In this document: positions 5,824 to 7,862 of the stretch, in pieces
Numbering within the stretch: the stretch's first letter is position 1
Layout of the letters: every line of letters starts with the position of its first letter
NCBI GenBank assembly: GCA_014729565.1
Contig: WJJR01000522.1
Coordinates: 1-7,862, forward strand
Origin: Candidatus Zixiibacteriota bacterium
GTDB taxonomy: Bacteria > Zixibacteria > MSB-5A5 > WJJR01
DNA: 7,862 nt
Direction: 5' to 3'
Position numbers and translations under genes: made by a program
The notes under the pieces: model-generated
The model's input: only the letters and a program-made list of their open reading frames with translations
Databases searched by the model: none
What the model was told of the DNA's origin: nothing

Positions 5824-7698
5824 TCAGTCGGTGTCAGCCAACACACGTACATCGCCGACACGTCGCGTCACACCTTCGCGATCAAACGCTTCGAGCAGCG
5901 GTACGGCATACTTGCGTGTTGTATTCAACAAATCCCGCATATCGGCGGGCGAAATGGACTCCGCATTCGACAGGTGTGTGCGCACACGTTGGCGCGCTTC
6001 ATCAAACGTCTCTGCAGGAAGGATGATACCGTCGCCAACAACAGCAATCCTCCCGGCGCCCTGCCAGAATGCGATAATCGCACGCGCATTCGGCGATGCC
6101 GTCTCCAGTTCAGCACGTGTCGGTGGTTGGAACCCGGCGTTGGATAAACGCTGCCAGAGTGATTCGGATTCGTTGGTCCATTCCGACGGTAATTGCGCCG
6201 AGTGTCCCGGTGCGTGGTAATACTCGCCGGTGCGCCCGACGACACCGTCGGATTCCAGCACCCGCAAAAGTTCGCTTAATGGTTCTCTGTCGATGCTTAA
6301 CTGATCGGCCAGTTGCGACAAGTTCACGCCCGGAGAATAAGGCCGTTCCTTGTGAACCTGTTGCAAAAAGGATGTTAGTCGCTGCTGCACGGTATCCGAA
6401 AACGACCGGCTGAAAATATACGATGGCGTAATGACGACACCACCAGCCTGCACCGCACTTTGGAGATCGGTGTCAATGTCTTCGGCGGAAAACGGCGCGT
6501 TAATCAGGAACCGGTCGCGCTTTCGATATCCCTCGCGCGATAACTCGGTATCGCGATAGTCGGTCAGTTCGCCTGACATGCGTTTGCGGAGATGCTCGGC
6601 AAACCCGGACAGCTTACGCCACCGTCGCGATCCACCCAGATCGAGAATCACCCCGCCGCCGATGGTCACTTGTGGTGTCGGCCAGCGCAGCACGAAATGG
6701 TCGCCCAACCGCGCTTTGATCGGCTCGGTCAGTCGCAGCTCGACCAGGCCGCCTGTTCCGGGGGCAATCGTTTCGGGATCGAGCGGGTACGCAATGCCCT
6801 CCGGCTCGGCGGTCCCGTCGAGGACCAACACCTGGCGCCCCGGCCCCAGAGGATGCGTCACCTCGGCCCAGATGTCGACATGTGCCCAGAGACGGTCGAA
6901 GACATCGGTATCGCGTTCACCGACCAGGCATTGCCCGCGATGCAAATCGGCTTTGTCGATCCCGGCCAGATTAATGGCGACGCGTTGACCCGGCGCCGCT
7001 GTATTGGCCGACTGCCCGTGAATCTGTAACTCGCGTACCCGTGCTGACCGATCTCCCGGCACAATGCTGAGATTCTGTCCGGTCTCGAGCGATCCACCGG
7101 TGAGCGTACCGGTCACAACAGCGCCGCGTCCGGCAATCGAGAACGCCCGGTCGATGTACATCCGCGGCTTGCCGATGTCGGGTGGTGGCGGCAACTGCCG
7201 AACAATATCACCGATGGCGCTCTTCACCTCATCGAGCCCATCACCCGACAGTGAATCAACCGCCAGAACCGGCGCGCCCGCCAGGAAGGATGTCCCCGTC
7301 TTCTCTGTCACATCCTCGATCACCAATTGCAGCCAGTCGGGTTCGACCAAATTCTTCTTCGTAACCGCAACCAATCCCCGCTGCACATCCAGGTATTCGA
7401 GGATCGCCAGATGTTCGCTCGACTGCGGCATCCAGCCATCGTCGGCCGCCACCACAAACAACACGAAGTCAATCGCGCCCACCCCGGCGATCATATTCTT
7501 CACGAACCGTTCATGCCCCGGCACATCGACAATGCCGACAGTCTGGCCCGAGTTGGTCGTCATCCACGCGAACCCCAGATCGATCGTCAGTCCGCGTTCT
7601 TTCTCCTCGGGCAAACGGTCGGGATCGATCCCCGACAACGCCAGCACGAGCGACGATTTCCCGTGGTCAACATGTCCGGCGGTCCCCATCACAAACAT
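5824..7698 (-). CDS. selB: Selenocysteine-specific translation elongation factor SelB
   Basis: A 624-residue protein that delivers selenocysteinyl-tRNA to ribosomes at UGA codons marked by a SECIS RNA hairpin. The GTPase domain (about 1-170) shows G1 GHVDHGKS (8-15), G2 ERGLTIDLGFAW (34-45) with Thr38, and G3 DVPGHERF (58-65) with His62. Domains II and III follow (IDRAFSIAGRGAVVTGTL at 182-199), then winged-helix repeats from about 370, ending in DLLNTTRKYAVPLLEAFDREGVTRRVGDVRVL (589-620), which is diagnostic of SelB and binds SECIS RNA. Two motifs depart from consensus: G4 reads TKKN (113-116) instead of TKxD, and G5 reads DSL (148-150) where SAL or SAV is usual. The start is ATG at 7698; an ATG at 7689 is also possible. 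Neither has a clear ribosome binding site, and the frame stays open upstream to 7855 without coding character. It is probably first in an operon with the amidohydrolase. The length fits the family (about 610-640). Confidence 0.95.
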   Translation of the reverse strand: MFVMGTAGHVDHGKSSLVLALSGIDPDRLPEEKERGLTIDLGFAWMTTNSGQTVGIVDVPGHERFVKNMIAGVGAIDFVLFVVAADDGWMPQSSEHLAILEYLDVQRGLVAVTKKNLVEPDWLQLVIEDVTEKTGTSFLAGAPVLAVDSLSGDGLDEVKSAIGDIVRQLPPPPDIGKPRMYIDRAFSIAGRGAVVTGTLTGGSLETGQNLSIVPGDRSARVRELQIHGQSANTAAPGQRVAINLAGIDKADLHRGQCLVGERDTDVFDRLWAHVDIWAEVTHPLGPGRQVLVLDGTAEPEGIAYPLDPETIAPGTGGLVELRLTEPIKARLGDHFVLRWPTPQVTIGGGVILDLGGSRRWRKLSGFAEHLRKRMSGELTDYRDTELSREGYRKRDRFLINAPFSAEDIDTDLQSAVQAGGVVITPSYIFSRSFSDTVQQRLTSFLQQVHKERPYSPGVNLSQLADQLSIDREPLSELLRVLESDGVVGRTGEYYHAPGHSAQLPSEWTNESESLWQRLSNAGFQPPTRAELETASPNARAIIAFWQGAGRIAVVGDGIILPAETFDEARQRVRTHLSNAESISPADMRDLLNTTRKYAVPLLEAFDREGVTRRVGDVRVLADTD

Positions 7699-7862
7699 GG
7701 CGGGAAGGTAATACGATTCGGCGGCCGGATGAAGATCGGATTGGGGGGGAATGTGCAGGGAATCACAGAAGCAGGCCAGGACCACGGCGCGTCGACGGCC
7801 CTCAGCGCGGTGCCCTACAGCTGTCCTGAAGGATCCTCTCCGCTGACGTGCAGCTCAAGTAC
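7699..7862. other. Sequence upstream of selB, possibly the end of another gene
   Basis: No complete gene is visible. On the minus strand one frame entering from the right edge reads VLELHVSGEDPSGQL and stops at 7815. It could be the C-terminus of an upstream gene, but it is too short to identify; I do not recognise it as SelA. A minus-strand TATTAC (7713-7708) resembles a -10 and would start a transcript within a few bases of the selB ATG. A run of seven G lies at 7743-7749. I found no tRNA-like fold or strong terminator. Confidence 0.35.

Noticed and set aside
7064..7711. Plus-strand open frame of 215 codons opposite selB
   Set aside because: Antisense shadow of the conserved SelB GTPase domain; Ser/Pro/Thr-rich composition typical of such shadows.
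7699..7862. selC (tRNA-Sec) or selA upstream of selB
   Set aside because: No tRNA-like cloverleaf or T-loop sequence was found on either strand, and the 15-residue tail entering from the edge is too short to identify.

Overview
The window carries five complete genes. All are on the minus strand and read from right to left: selB (Sec-tRNA elongation factor), a cytoplasmic metal-dependent amidohydrolase of the YtcJ-like type, an NfeD-family membrane serine protease, a stomatin/slipin (SPFH) protein, and glnA (type I-alpha glutamine synthetase). I saw no CRISPR array, insertion sequence, phage gene, tRNA or rRNA. The plus strand holds only antisense shadows of these genes.

The organism is a bacterium with a moderately GC-rich genome. 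Shine-Dalgarno sequences of the AGGAGG type precede most genes, GTG is used as a start at least once, and intrinsic terminators are present. The glutamine synthetase is the short alpha form without the adenylylation tyrosine, which argues against an ordinary gammaproteobacterium. GC-rich palindromes in the non-coding left end resemble dispersed REP-like repeats. An uncultured lineage, for example in the FCB group, would fit, but that is a guess from the style of the sequence.

Layout: 7699-7862 is a non-coding or gene-end fragment upstream of selB. selB (5824-7698) is followed 23 bases later by the amidohydrolase (4208-5800), whose strong ribosome binding site lies in the gap, so the two are probably co-transcribed. 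After 88 bases with a candidate promoter come nfeD (2809-4119) and the slipin gene (1922-2800), only 8 bases apart, with the slipin ribosome binding site overlapping the nfeD stop codon. A hairpin terminator and a structured 208-base gap separate this pair from glnA (388-1713), which ends at a very clear intrinsic terminator (331-361). The remaining left end (1-330) is non-coding and holds three perfect or near-perfect palindromes.

Functionally these look like three neighbouring transcription units rather than one system: selenocysteine decoding (selB plus an amidohydrolase of unknown substrate), membrane quality control (the well-known NfeD-slipin pair), and ammonium assimilation (glnA). I did not find a clearly new multi-gene system. 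The most notable points are that SelB departs from consensus in both guanine-recognition motifs (an Asp-to-Asn change in G4 and an altered G5), and that a perfect 21-base palindrome sits just upstream of glnA next to a consensus -35 hexamer.
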